A stretch of 38,692 nt of DNA from the NCBI RefSeq assembly GCF_017115105.1, contig NZ_JABXKH010000071.1, forward strand, positions 1-38,692. The letters are read 5' to 3'. The stretch comes from Nostoc sp. NMS2 (GTDB taxonomy: Bacteria > Cyanobacteriota > Cyanobacteriia > Cyanobacteriales > Nostocaceae). Of the stretch, positions 1 through 7,628 are shown in pieces (position 1 is the first letter of the stretch; every line of letters begins with the position of its first letter). The translations under genes were made by a program, and so were the position numbers. The notes under the pieces were generated by a model. That model was not told the origin of the DNA. It saw nothing but the letters and a program-made list of their open reading frames with translations, and did no database searches.

Positions 1-17
1 TCCCCGTCACAAAACTT

Positions 18-50
18 AATTACGAATTACGAATTACGAATTACGAATTA
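18..50. repeat. Heptamer tandem repeat (AATTACG)n
   Basis: Four full copies of AATTACG and a partial fifth lie just downstream of the PIN-toxin stop codon. The same unit, in one orientation or the other, recurs at 6937-6964 and 24251-24311. Heptameric short tandem repeats (STRR) are a known feature of Nostoc-type genomes. Confidence 0.9.
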
Positions 51-67
51 TTTAACCGTATTGGCTC

Positions 68-493
68 TTAAGGCAAATTTTCTCGCAGTAATGCTCGAAA
101 TCCTGCTTGTTGAAAATGCTCATCAGCAGTCAGTGCTTCAGTTATTCCGCTATATTGCATCACAATAAAAGATACGCAATCCACAAATCCCCATTCTTTC
201 TCAGTTCGTTCCCGATATAGCTCGAAAGCACGCTCGTAAAGTTCCTGAGAGAGAGGGATAATTTCTACTTTGGAGTCTGCTACTAGAGAATTTAATAATA
301 TGATTGCCGCTTGACGATAAGGTTGTTGGGATAAGGCATTGCCAATTTCCAACATTACTGCCTGTGTTGTCACCAAACGAGTTTCTGCCGCTTGTAACAT
401 TTTAGCCAGATGTAAGGCTCGGTCATGCAAGCGATCGCTCGGTGCAGATAAGGCAATGGCAAATGATGTATCAAGAAAGACTTCAGAATGCAT
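68..493 (-). CDS. PIN-domain (VapC-like) toxin ribonuclease
   Basis: This 141-residue protein looks like a PIN-domain nuclease, the toxin half of a VapBC-type module that would cleave RNA with a metal ion held by acidic residues. Candidate acidic residues are D8 in FLDTS, E49 in MLEIGNAL, D105 in GFVDCVS and D124 in LTADEHF, the usual PIN spacing. The length is normal for the family. It lies 6 bp downstream of a small antitoxin-like gene on the same strand, so the two are probably one transcript with the antitoxin first. The module appears intact. The cellular target cannot be inferred from sequence. Confidence 0.88.
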   Translation of the reverse strand: MHSEVFLDTSFAIALSAPSDRLHDRALHLAKMLQAAETRLVTTQAVMLEIGNALSQQPYRQAAIILLNSLVADSKVEIIPLSQELYERAFELYRERTEKEWGFVDCVSFIVMQYSGITEALTADEHFQQAGFRALLRENLP

Positions 494-499
494 GAAAAT

Positions 500-724
500 T
501 TACTTACTATACAAATATTTATCTATATTGGTAGACCAGTCAGGTGGCCCATCTAGATTGAGCGATCGCGCTGTTATCAGAAATGATACCGTTTCGTGTT
601 CACTTGGCGGTAAAATTTCAATACTGATTCGCACGCGGGTATTGATTGGCAGTGCGATTGGTTCAGCCGGATAGAACACTTTGCCATTAAACACAGCTGT
701 AATTTTTTCTACCATTTTTCGCAA
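500..724 (-). CDS. AF2212-like antitoxin
   Basis: A 74-residue protein whose N-terminal half (VEKITAVFNGKVFYPAEPI then LPINTRVRISIE) resembles the small beta-rich AF2212/DUF104 antitoxins that pair with PIN toxins. The second ATG at 715 (reading MVEKIT) is an equally plausible start because homologs normally begin a few residues before the first beta strand. The stop lies 6 bp before the toxin ATG, consistent with an antitoxin-toxin operon in which the antitoxin binds and silences the PIN protein and may repress its own promoter. Assignment is by motif and context only. Confidence 0.75.
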   Translation of the reverse strand: MRKMVEKITAVFNGKVFYPAEPIALPINTRVRISIEILPPSEHETVSFLITARSLNLDGPPDWSTNIDKYLYSK

Positions 725-1220
725 AAAGTGCTTTTAGTCTATCCTAAGCTGGTTGTAGCAATACGAGTAGAGTATACGGCTGAATTACTAGTGAAGATAC
801 TTATATCAATCTTACGAATTATATCAATTTTTGAGAATTGCCTCAGCCACTAACTGAACTAATGTTACGTGAGTGCAACGAACTTCTTTAAACTTCAGTT
901 CTTTCCCTCTCCGGCTCGGAGAGGGACAGGTTTTGCGTCGCAAAGCCAGGGAGAGGTCTTTTATGAATAAAAGGGAGAAACTTTTTTAGCTTTTCCCCAA
1001 TTCTTGGCAATAAACTATTGTGGCAATTCTATACAAAAATAATGTATGTATGCTGTAAACAAATCAGCTTTTTGAAGTTTGGCAGAACGCAAAGTTTAGA
1101 CCCTACTCTTGCTACTTGTAAAAAAAAATTGAAGCAAGATGATAAATATTATTCTATATACCCTATAATCTCTAATACGGTATCCGCTTAGAAATACCGT
1201 AGTTTTAGGGGTGAATTCTG
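725..1220. other. Intergenic region between divergent TA pair and sbp-pst cluster
   Basis: No credible gene is seen. The stretch holds a perfect 9-bp hairpin (arms 905-913 and 917-925, loop GCT) followed by a TTTGCG/CGCAAA palindrome at 932-944; together these form a compact dispersed-repeat-like block. The 200 bp before the sbp start are AT rich and should contain the promoter of the phosphate cluster. I looked for the cyanobacterial Pho box (8-bp CTTAACCT-like repeats every 11 bp) here and saw no convincing copy. Confidence 0.6.
905..944. repeat. Hairpin block CCCTCTCCG/CGGAGAGGG plus TTTGCG palindrome
   Basis: Arms 905-913 and 917-925 are exact reverse complements with a 3-nt loop, followed directly by TTTGCG-T-CGCAAA at 932-944. 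No T run follows, so it is more likely a dispersed palindromic repeat than a terminator. Confidence 0.7.
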
Positions 1221-2378
1221 ATGAGCGAGTCGCAACAACCGACACATTTCAGTAAATTGCTAACTGAGAGAATGCAGTCTTATGTCATGAAAGCATTGCA
1301 AACCATACAACTTTCATCTAAACACGTAATTAGAAATTGGTTGAATAGACACACCGTGCAAAGCTTTGTGAGTCTATTTCTAATAGGTGCTTTTTTGAGT
1401 ATAACAGTTGCCTCCTGCTCTGGAAGCAGTTCAGCTAGCAAAAATGATGTCAAACTGAAACTTGTTTCTTTCTCTGTCACCAAAGCGGCTCATGACCAGA
1501 TAATTCCCAAATTTGTAGAAAAATGGAAGCAAGAACATAAGCAAAACGTCACATTTGAACAAAGTTATGGTGGTTCTGTAGCTCAAGCGGCGGCTGTGAT
1601 TGCTGGTTCACAAGAAGCAGATATAGTACATTTAGCACTTCCCCTGGATGTCAGCAAAATTGCTCTTGCAGGTTTGATTAAATCGGGTTGGGAAACCAAG
1701 GCACCCAGAAGTGGTATTGTTAGTAGATCGGTTGCTGCGATCGTTACCCGTGAAGGTAATCCCAAAGGCATCAATACTTGGGCAGACTTGGCAAAAGATG
1801 GCGTGAAAGTGATTGCGGCTAACCCAAAAACTTCTGGTATTGCTATCTGGGAATTATTGGCTTTTTGGGGTTCGGTAACTCTAAATGGAGGTGACGAAGC
1901 CACAGCTTTAGATTATGTCACCAAAGTTTATAAAAATACTCCTATTTTGACGAAAGATGCTCGTGAAGCTAGCGATTTATTTTTTCAAAAAAACCAGGGT
2001 GATGTCTTAATAAACTACGAGAACGAGGTAATTTTAGCAGGTAAAAATGGGGCTAATTTACCTTATGTTGTACCCCAAGTCAATATTTCCATCGATAATC
2101 CGGTAGCCGTAGTTGATAAAAACGTTGATAAACACGGTACAAGGGAAGTTGCACAAGCATTTGTTGATTTTCTTTACTCTACAGAAGCTCAACGTGAATT
2201 TGCAAAATTACAATATCGTCCTGTTAACCCCACTGTCACCCATGAAGTCGCATCACAATATCCGCCAATTAAAACTTTATTTACATCTCAAGATTTAGGT
2301 GGTTGGGATATTATTCAGAAAAAGTTTTTTGGAGATGGGGCAATTTTTGACAAAGTTCAAGCTGCTAGCAAAGCATGA
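1221..2378 (+). CDS. Sulfate-type ABC transporter substrate-binding lipoprotein
   Basis: A 385-residue periplasmic binding protein of the sulfate/thiosulfate (Sbp/CysP) type. Typical segments are LVSFSVTKAAHDQIIPKF, the anion-site region SYGGSVAQAAAVIAGSQEAD, GWETKAPRSGIVSRSV, and the C-terminal TEAQREFAKLQYRPVNPTV. A long N-terminal arm of about 45 residues precedes a membrane segment and a lipobox ending in Cys66 (TVASC), so the mature protein is probably a lipoprotein. The start at 1221 has AGGGG about 9 nt upstream; Met18 or Met23 are alternatives that would give a more usual signal length. It is 68 bp upstream of pstS and probably co-transcribed, yet no sulfate permease or CysA gene is nearby. 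Its ligand could be sulfate, phosphate or another oxyanion. The symbol sbpA is possible but not assigned. Confidence 0.88.
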   Translation: MSESQQPTHFSKLLTERMQSYVMKALQTIQLSSKHVIRNWLNRHTVQSFVSLFLIGAFLSITVASCSGSSSASKNDVKLKLVSFSVTKAAHDQIIPKFVEKWKQEHKQNVTFEQSYGGSVAQAAAVIAGSQEADIVHLALPLDVSKIALAGLIKSGWETKAPRSGIVSRSVAAIVTREGNPKGINTWADLAKDGVKVIAANPKTSGIAIWELLAFWGSVTLNGGDEATALDYVTKVYKNTPILTKDAREASDLFFQKNQGDVLINYENEVILAGKNGANLPYVVPQVNISIDNPVAVVDKNVDKHGTREVAQAFVDFLYSTEAQREFAKLQYRPVNPTVTHEVASQYPPIKTLFTSQDLGGWDIIQKKFFGDGAIFDKVQAASKA

Positions 2379-2446
2379 TATTTAGATTTTCTAGCAGATA
2401 GCCAAGTATAAATAATTCTCAATCACTTTACCTCAATTGATAATTT

Positions 2447-3448
2447 ATGAGCTTTCATAGCCGATTTAAGGATGGTTTTTTACTCACATTTTTAATGCTG
2501 ATTACCAGCAGTATCACCGCTTGTAATAGCGGACAGGAATTAAAAAGTCAAGTAAGTATTGATGGTGCGGCTGTAGGTTTTCCTGTTTCTTTAGCAGTTG
2601 CAGAAGAATACGAGAAGGTTAAGCCGGAAGCAAAAGTTAGTGTTGCTTCAAGTGGAACTGGTGGTGGTTTCAGTAAATTTTGTAATGGCGATATTGATAT
2701 TGCCGGTGCTTCTCGGACAATTCGAGATGAAGAAATCAAAAAATGTAAAAGTAAGAATATTCAATTTGTTGAATTGCCTGTAGGTTTAGATGGCATCGCT
2801 GTGATTGCTAACCGTCAAAATAACTTCGCCAAATGTCTAACTATTAAGGAATTGGGAAAGATTTGGGGTGCTAAATCAGACGGAAAAATTCTAACTTGGA
2901 ACCAAGTTAATCCCAAATTTCCTAACCAAAAGCTGAAGTTATATGCCCCAGCTTCTGATACTGGAACCTTTGATTATATGACTCAAGCTGTTACAGGCAA
3001 AGCCAAGAATGGCCGTACAGATTACACTCCCAGCCATAATCAAAACCTTTTAGTGCAAGGAGTATCTGGTGATGCCTCAGCTTTGGGTTATGTAGGAATA
3101 TCTTACTACATTCAAAACCAAGAAAAACTCAATCTAGTTGCTGTAGAAAGTCCTACAGGTAAGTGCGAAAAACCAGTGCCAGTAGATAATGTCATCAAAA
3201 ATATCTACACACCTTTGTCTCGTCCTTTGTTTATCTATGTCAGTAAAAAGTCTTTAGATACTAAGCCAGCAGTTAAAGAATTTGTAGATTTTTATCTAGA
3301 AAATTCTTGGAAGTGGGTAGATAGTGTTGGTTATGTGGCACTACCCGATGAAGCTTATGTCAAGGTTAAACAAAAATTTGCTACGGGTGAAACGGGGACA
3401 AAATTCAAAAAAGCAAAACCAGGTGAACCAATCACAAACTTTATTTAA
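2447..3448 (+). CDS. pstS: Phosphate ABC transporter substrate-binding lipoprotein PstS
   Basis: A 333-residue phosphate-binding protein that delivers orthophosphate to the PstCA permease. A hydrophobic signal and lipobox end at Cys26 (SITAC). The phosphate-site loop SSGTGGGFSKFCNGDIDIAG and the ASR that follows are the hallmark of PstS, and APASDTGTFDYM is the second ligand loop. The C-terminus (SRPLFIYVSKKSL, VKEFVDFYLENS) is as in other cyanobacterial PstS/SphX. It is followed by pstC after 49 bp. No strong Shine-Dalgarno precedes the ATG. Expression is normally under phosphate control (SphS-SphR), but I see no clear Pho box directly upstream. Confidence 0.96.
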   Translation: MSFHSRFKDGFLLTFLMLITSSITACNSGQELKSQVSIDGAAVGFPVSLAVAEEYEKVKPEAKVSVASSGTGGGFSKFCNGDIDIAGASRTIRDEEIKKCKSKNIQFVELPVGLDGIAVIANRQNNFAKCLTIKELGKIWGAKSDGKILTWNQVNPKFPNQKLKLYAPASDTGTFDYMTQAVTGKAKNGRTDYTPSHNQNLLVQGVSGDASALGYVGISYYIQNQEKLNLVAVESPTGKCEKPVPVDNVIKNIYTPLSRPLFIYVSKKSLDTKPAVKEFVDFYLENSWKWVDSVGYVALPDEAYVKVKQKFATGETGTKFKKAKPGEPITNFI

Positions 3449-3497
3449 ATAAAGTCTTGGTCATTGTAATCTAATTGTAGTCAAAAATTAACTGTTT

Positions 3498-4439
3498 ATG
3501 CAGAATACCAATTCTCAAGACGATCCTTATCTACTATCTAGACAGTCACTCGATAAAAATGCATCTGAAGATATTTCTGAAAAGATTGTTGCAGTAATTT
3601 TATTTGCTTGTGCTTTAGTTTCAGTTTTGACTACTTTCGGCATTGTTGTAATTATATTTAAGGAAACATTTGGTTTTTTCCAAGAAGTTTCCTTTGCCGA
3701 ATTCTTTCTTGATACTAAATGGACACCTCTATTTGCAGACAGACATTTTGGCATTTGGCCCTTGATTAATGGCACTTTCTTAACAACAGCTATTGCAATG
3801 GCGGTTGCTATTCCTTTGGGTTTATCTTCTGCTATTTATTTAAGTGAGTATGCTCAACCAAAAGTGGCAGCAGTTTTACGTCCAGCAGTGGAACTTTTGG
3901 CAGGAATACCAACAGTAGTATACGGTTACTTTGCGCTGTTGTTTGTCACACCATTGCTGCGGAATATTATCCCTCTGGAAATATTCAACGCCTTGAGTGC
4001 AGGGTTAATGATGGGGGTAATGATTACTCCTACTGTTGGTTCTATCAGCTTAGATGCTATTCGAGCAGTTCCACGTTCTTTGCGAGAAGGAGCTTACGCT
4101 ATAGGGATTACTAAACTGGAAACCATTTTTAAAGTAGTTCTACCAGCGGCGCTTTCTGGAATTATCGCCTCGATTATTTTGGGTATTTCTCGCGCTGTGG
4201 GTGAAACCATGACTGTCCTTATCGCCGCCGGACAACAGCCAAAACTGACTGTTAACTTTGCAGAATCAGTAGAAACAATGACAGCTTACATGGCACAAAT
4301 TTCTGGGGGAGATAGTCCGCGTGGTAGTCTAAATTTCCAAACATTATATGCTGTGGGTGCTGTTTTATTTATACTTACCCTAGCTTTGAATATTGTTAGT
4401 TACTGGGTTGCTAATCGCTTTAAAGAAAAATACGAGTAA
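3498..4439 (+). CDS. pstC: Phosphate ABC transporter permease PstC
   Basis: A 313-residue inner-membrane permease with six predicted hydrophobic spans. One comes near residue 35, and the binding-protein-dependent transport domain runs from about residue 85 to 300. The cytoplasmic EAA loop is seen as DAIRAVPRSLREGAYAIG followed by ITKLETIFKVVLPAALSGI. It pairs with PstA to form the phosphate channel. The pstA start is only 6 bp past the stop, indicating translational coupling in one operon. Confidence 0.95.
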   Translation: MQNTNSQDDPYLLSRQSLDKNASEDISEKIVAVILFACALVSVLTTFGIVVIIFKETFGFFQEVSFAEFFLDTKWTPLFADRHFGIWPLINGTFLTTAIAMAVAIPLGLSSAIYLSEYAQPKVAAVLRPAVELLAGIPTVVYGYFALLFVTPLLRNIIPLEIFNALSAGLMMGVMITPTVGSISLDAIRAVPRSLREGAYAIGITKLETIFKVVLPAALSGIIASIILGISRAVGETMTVLIAAGQQPKLTVNFAESVETMTAYMAQISGGDSPRGSLNFQTLYAVGAVLFILTLALNIVSYWVANRFKEKYE

Positions 4440-4445
4440 TTAAGT

Positions 4446-5345
4446 ATGGCTACAAGTTATCAACAAGATGATTTTCTAGATTCGTCGGCAGAATTTACCG
4501 ATAATGTTGAGAGTAGAGAGACATTAGGGAAAGTCTTTGAAGTACTTTTTTTGTTAGGATTGCTAATTGGTTTGTTTGTCCTAGCATTGCTACTTTTTGA
4601 TATTTTTCGAGATGGATTAGGCAGATTTTTAACACCCGGTTTTCTGACGGAAACTCCTTCTCGTTTTCCTGACCAAGGTGGTATTCGTCCTGCGATTATC
4701 AGCAGCGTTCTTTTGGGAACTGTTGTGATTTTAGTGACTGTCCCTATTGGTGTGGGAGCAGCTTTATATCTAGAAGAGTATGCACCTAAAGCTTGGTGGA
4801 CAGCGATTATTGAGATTAATATCAGTAATTTGGCGGGAGTGCCTTCCATTGTTTATGGATTGCTGGGTTTAGGAGTTTTCAATTATTTACTTGGTTTTGG
4901 CCCCGCTTTGATTTCTGGTGCATTGACTTTATCTTTGTTGTCTTTACCAGTAATTATTGTGACAGCTAGAGAAGCAATTCGCGCTGTCCCAGACTCTCTA
5001 AGAAATGCTTCTTATGGATTAGGTGTCACTAAATGGCGTACTATCAGCAGTCACGTTTTACCTTATGCTATTCCCGGTATTTTGACAGGGGTGATTATCT
5101 CTGTATCCCGCGCTATTGGTGATGCCGCATCTCTAATTGTTGTTGGTGCTGTGGGTTTTCTCACTTTTGACCCCGGTTTGTTTCAGAGATTTATGGCATT
5201 ACCCATTCAAATTTACAGTTACATCACTCGTCCTGAACCGGGTTTTTCTGATGCAGCAGCAGCGACAATTATTGCTTTGTTACTGTTGATTTTAGTGTTA
5301 AATGGTGTAGCAATTTATATTAGACAACGCTTTTCAATTAGTTAG
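4446..5345 (+). CDS. pstA: Phosphate ABC transporter permease PstA
   Basis: A 299-residue permease, partner of PstC. The first span lies near residues 28-50, and the EAA loop reads EAIRAVPDSLRNASYGLG then VTKWRTISSHVLPYAIPGI. The motif FPDQGGIRPAIISSVLLGT before the core domain is typical of PstA. Gene order pstS-C-A-B and the 39-bp gap to pstB support one transcript. Confidence 0.95.
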   Translation: MATSYQQDDFLDSSAEFTDNVESRETLGKVFEVLFLLGLLIGLFVLALLLFDIFRDGLGRFLTPGFLTETPSRFPDQGGIRPAIISSVLLGTVVILVTVPIGVGAALYLEEYAPKAWWTAIIEINISNLAGVPSIVYGLLGLGVFNYLLGFGPALISGALTLSLLSLPVIIVTAREAIRAVPDSLRNASYGLGVTKWRTISSHVLPYAIPGILTGVIISVSRAIGDAASLIVVGAVGFLTFDPGLFQRFMALPIQIYSYITRPEPGFSDAAAATIIALLLLILVLNGVAIYIRQRFSIS

Positions 5346-5384
5346 GTAATTAAATAAATTCACGGTTATTAGGAGATACGCAAA

Positions 5385-6212
5385 ATGACTTATAGCAACA
5401 GTAGAAGTAGATTAGATAGCACCACAATTGACCAAGATAAAAGCGTATTCAATGTTGAAGGCGTGAAGGTCTTTTATGGAGGCTTTTTGGCGCTTATAGA
5501 TGTCTATCTAAAAATTCCTGAAAAACAAATTATTGCTTTTATTGGGCCTTCAGGATGTGGTAAAAGTACCTTACTGCGTTGCTTCAACCGGATGAATGAT
5601 TTAATTCCTGGTGCTAAGGTTGAGGGTAGACTGAATTATCGCGATCGCAATATCTACGATCCTAAGATAAATTCTGTCAAATTACGCCGTCAAATCGGAA
5701 TGGTTTTTCAAAGACCGAATCCTTTCCCCAAGTCCATATACGAAAATATTTCCTTTGGGCCTCGTTCTAACGGTTACAAAGGTAACATCGATGAATTGGT
5801 GGAAGATTCTCTCAGACGCGCTGCTATCTGGGATGAAGTCAAAGACAAACTCAAAGAGAAGGGGACTGCATTATCTGGCGGACAACAGCAACGACTTTGC
5901 ATTGCTCGTGCGATCGCAATGAAGCCAGATGTATTATTGATGGATGAACCATGTTCTGCTCTCGACCCAATTTCTAGCCGCCAGGTAGAAGAACTCTGCT
6001 TAGAACTGAAGCAGCAATACACCATCATCATGGTGACACACAATATGCAGCAAGCTTCCAGAGTGGCAGATTTCACGGCTTTTTTCAATACAGAAATTGA
6101 CGAATATGGCAAACGTCGCGGCAAATTAGTTGAGTTTAATCCTACAGCCCAAATGTTCAGTTCTCCTCAAACCAAAGAAGCTGAAGATTATATCAGTGGA
6201 CGTTTCGGTTAG
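5385..6212 (+). CDS. pstB: Phosphate ABC transporter ATPase PstB
   Basis: A 275-residue ATPase that powers PstCA. Walker A is GPSGCGKST at residues 54-62, the signature LSGGQ at 163-167, Walker B VLLMDE at 183-188 with the D-loop SALD, and the switch histidine in VTHNMQQ. The sequence [15 protein letters not shown] after Walker A is specific to PstB rather than other ABC ATPases. A good AGGAG lies 9-13 nt before the ATG. This is the last gene of the cluster. No phoU follows. Confidence 0.96.
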   Translation: MTYSNSRSRLDSTTIDQDKSVFNVEGVKVFYGGFLALIDVYLKIPEKQIIAFIGPSGCGKSTLLRCFNRMNDLIPGAKVEGRLNYRDRNIYDPKINSVKLRRQIGMVFQRPNPFPKSIYENISFGPRSNGYKGNIDELVEDSLRRAAIWDEVKDKLKEKGTALSGGQQQRLCIARAIAMKPDVLLMDEPCSALDPISSRQVEELCLELKQQYTIIMVTHNMQQASRVADFTAFFNTEIDEYGKRRGKLVEFNPTAQMFSSPQTKEAEDYISGRFG

Positions 6213-6452
6213 GTATCACAGCAGAAGGGGAAAGGTAAAAGCCAAGTTCAGTTGTAAGCGACTCTTATTCCTTTGCCCTTTAACCTTTTCCCTTTCATCT
6301 AAATCTAGTCAACTCAATGTTTCCTTAAAAAATCTGTCTGTCTACTGAAATTTATACCTTTAAACAAATCTCCCAACTTTTGCAGTTTGTTTTTTCGTAC
6401 AAATTCCCCCCACTACAAGCTGAGACTAGGTAATATATATACATATATAACT

Positions 6453-6695
6453 ATGAATAAAAGGCATACAGTGGAAATTCAAGAATTAAAAGCATTGATT
6501 AAAGAAACTATGCGTGAAGTTCTGCAAGAAGAAAGACTTCGCCTCTGCCAAATTCTTATTCCTTACATAAGTGATGATGAGCAACGCGAACTTGAAGCCG
6601 AATTTGGTGTACCTTCAGATGATGCTGAGGATGAAGTAATTGATATGACCGATTGGGTAAGATATGGCAATAAAATTTCGCAAAAAAGCGATTAA
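6453..6695 (+). CDS. Putative antitoxin of a RelE-type pair
   Basis: An 80-residue, acidic, mostly helical protein starting MNKRHTVEIQELKALIKET. An in-frame upstream extension to 6387 exists, but the ATG at 6453 gives the expected size and beginning. The last 32 bp overlap the start of a RelE-type toxin reading frame (ATG 6664), the common arrangement of antitoxin before toxin. No DNA-binding fold is recognised with confidence; the helix with KALIKETMREVLQEE may be the dimer or toxin-wrapping helix. Function is inferred from position and size. Confidence 0.65.
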   Translation: MNKRHTVEIQELKALIKETMREVLQEERLRLCQILIPYISDDEQRELEAEFGVPSDDAEDEVIDMTDWVRYGNKISQKSD

Positions 6696-6946
6696 ATTTT
6701 TAGAAAAAGCAAATGCCGAAGATGTCGAAAATATTCGGGAGCAAATAAACCAAATTGTTATTGCTGTCGAAAACCAAGGCATTATCCCGTTTACAGAACT
6801 AGATATCAAAAAAAATGAAAGGTGATTGGGAGGGATTTTACAGACTACGTATAGGTAAAAACAGAATTATTTTTACAGTAGATATTGATTCCAAAGACAT
6901 CGAAATTTACGCCATTGGTGCGAGAGGAGATGTTTATAATTCGTAA
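6664..6946 (+). pseudogene. RelE/ParE-type toxin with a +1 frameshift in an A8 run
   Basis: From ATG 6664 the frame reads MAIKFRKKAIKFLEK and continues to FTELDIKK, then hits TGA at 6823-6825 after 53 codons. Skipping one A in the eight-A run at 6808-6815 restores KMKGDWEGFYRLRIGKNRII, then FTVDIDSKDIEIYAIGARGDVY, the conserved C-terminal core of RelE toxins (GDWEGxYRLRxGxxRI, then xxIGxRGDVY). The repaired protein would have 93 residues, a normal RelE length. The final codons (TAT AAT TCG TAA) fall in a heptamer array. Either the toxin is inactivated, or the A run allows slippage that makes some full-length toxin, or it is a sequencing error. Confidence 0.8.
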
Positions 6947-7030
6947 TTCGTAATTCGTAATTCGTAATAGAGCCTCTGGCTCCTCCGCGTTAAGCGAAGC
7001 TATGCCGCAGGCTTTACGTAATTCGTAATT
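6937..7030. repeat. Heptamer array (TAATTCG)n split by a palindromic dispersed repeat
   Basis: Four TAATTCG units at 6937-6964 are followed by a GC-richer insert at about 6969-7018 containing AGCCTCTGGCTCC and GCCGCAGGCTTTACG, after which TAATTCG resumes at 7019. Small dispersed repeats embedded in heptamer arrays are known from Nostoc. The array begins inside the last codons of the RelE-type toxin. Confidence 0.85.
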
Positions 7031-7129
7031 TAATAACTAGTAATTAGGAAAGTAATTCTGGAAAATATGCTGAGGCTTGACAGTACTTAATTAAAGTAAA
7101 ATTTCAGTTTAGTACTTATACTGTGTATT

Positions 7130-7555
7130 ATGTTTAAGTCTCTGTCGTTGGCTTTAGTTACAGCTACCGTTTTTGTAGCATCAATCAATAATCCCAGTAC
7201 TACTTTAGCTCGAACCTGTGCCTCTAAGTGTGGGTCGCACCCAATTCAGTTTACACCTGGGCAACACATCCGCGTTGAAGTCGTAAATAGCACACCTAAC
7301 TTAATCAAAATTCAAAAACCCTCTGGAACTGATGCAATATCTTTGAGTCCAGGGCAGAAACTAAGTTTAGAACAAATAGAGGGTACGGAGCCAAATACAT
7401 CTTTGATATTTTGGAGCGAAACAGGTTTATCACTACAAGCGATTGTCTCCAAACTTAACTTTGGCACATTGCGGCTGGAACTGCGTCCGACTTGGCGCTC
7501 TCCGGGCGATCGCTCTTTGTATATTATGGATGATGGTAGAATAAACGTGTTTTAG
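7130..7555 (+). CDS. Secreted hypothetical protein
   Basis: A 141-residue protein with an N-terminal signal peptide (hydrophobic residues 5-18, likely cleavage near residue 27 at TLA-RT) and two cysteines at 30 and 34 in RTCASKCGS. The rest is rich in beta-strand-like segments (HIRVEVVNSTPNLIKIQKP, LSLEQIEGTEPNTSLIFW, ALSPGQKL-type turns) and could be a small periplasmic beta-sandwich. It stands alone, 74 bp before recJ on the same strand. I do not recognise the family; no enzymatic motif is visible. Confidence 0.75.
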   Translation: MFKSLSLALVTATVFVASINNPSTTLARTCASKCGSHPIQFTPGQHIRVEVVNSTPNLIKIQKPSGTDAISLSPGQKLSLEQIEGTEPNTSLIFWSETGLSLQAIVSKLNFGTLRLELRPTWRSPGDRSLYIMDDGRINVF

Positions 7556-7628
7556 ATAGCAAATTAATGTTATTAGTTATGAGTTAAGAAACAACTTTAA
7601 ATTCAATACTCATAACTAATAAGTTCTA

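Noticed and set aside
6213..6452. Terminator after pstB formed by AAGGGGAAAGG and CCTTTTCCC
   Set aside because: The arms are far apart and imperfect and look like C/T-rich repeat DNA; no T run follows.
7070..7130. TTGACA before the secreted hypothetical gene as a sigma-70 -35 box
   Set aside because: No -10 box at acceptable spacing; TAAAAT is 14 nt away and TATACT about 40 nt.
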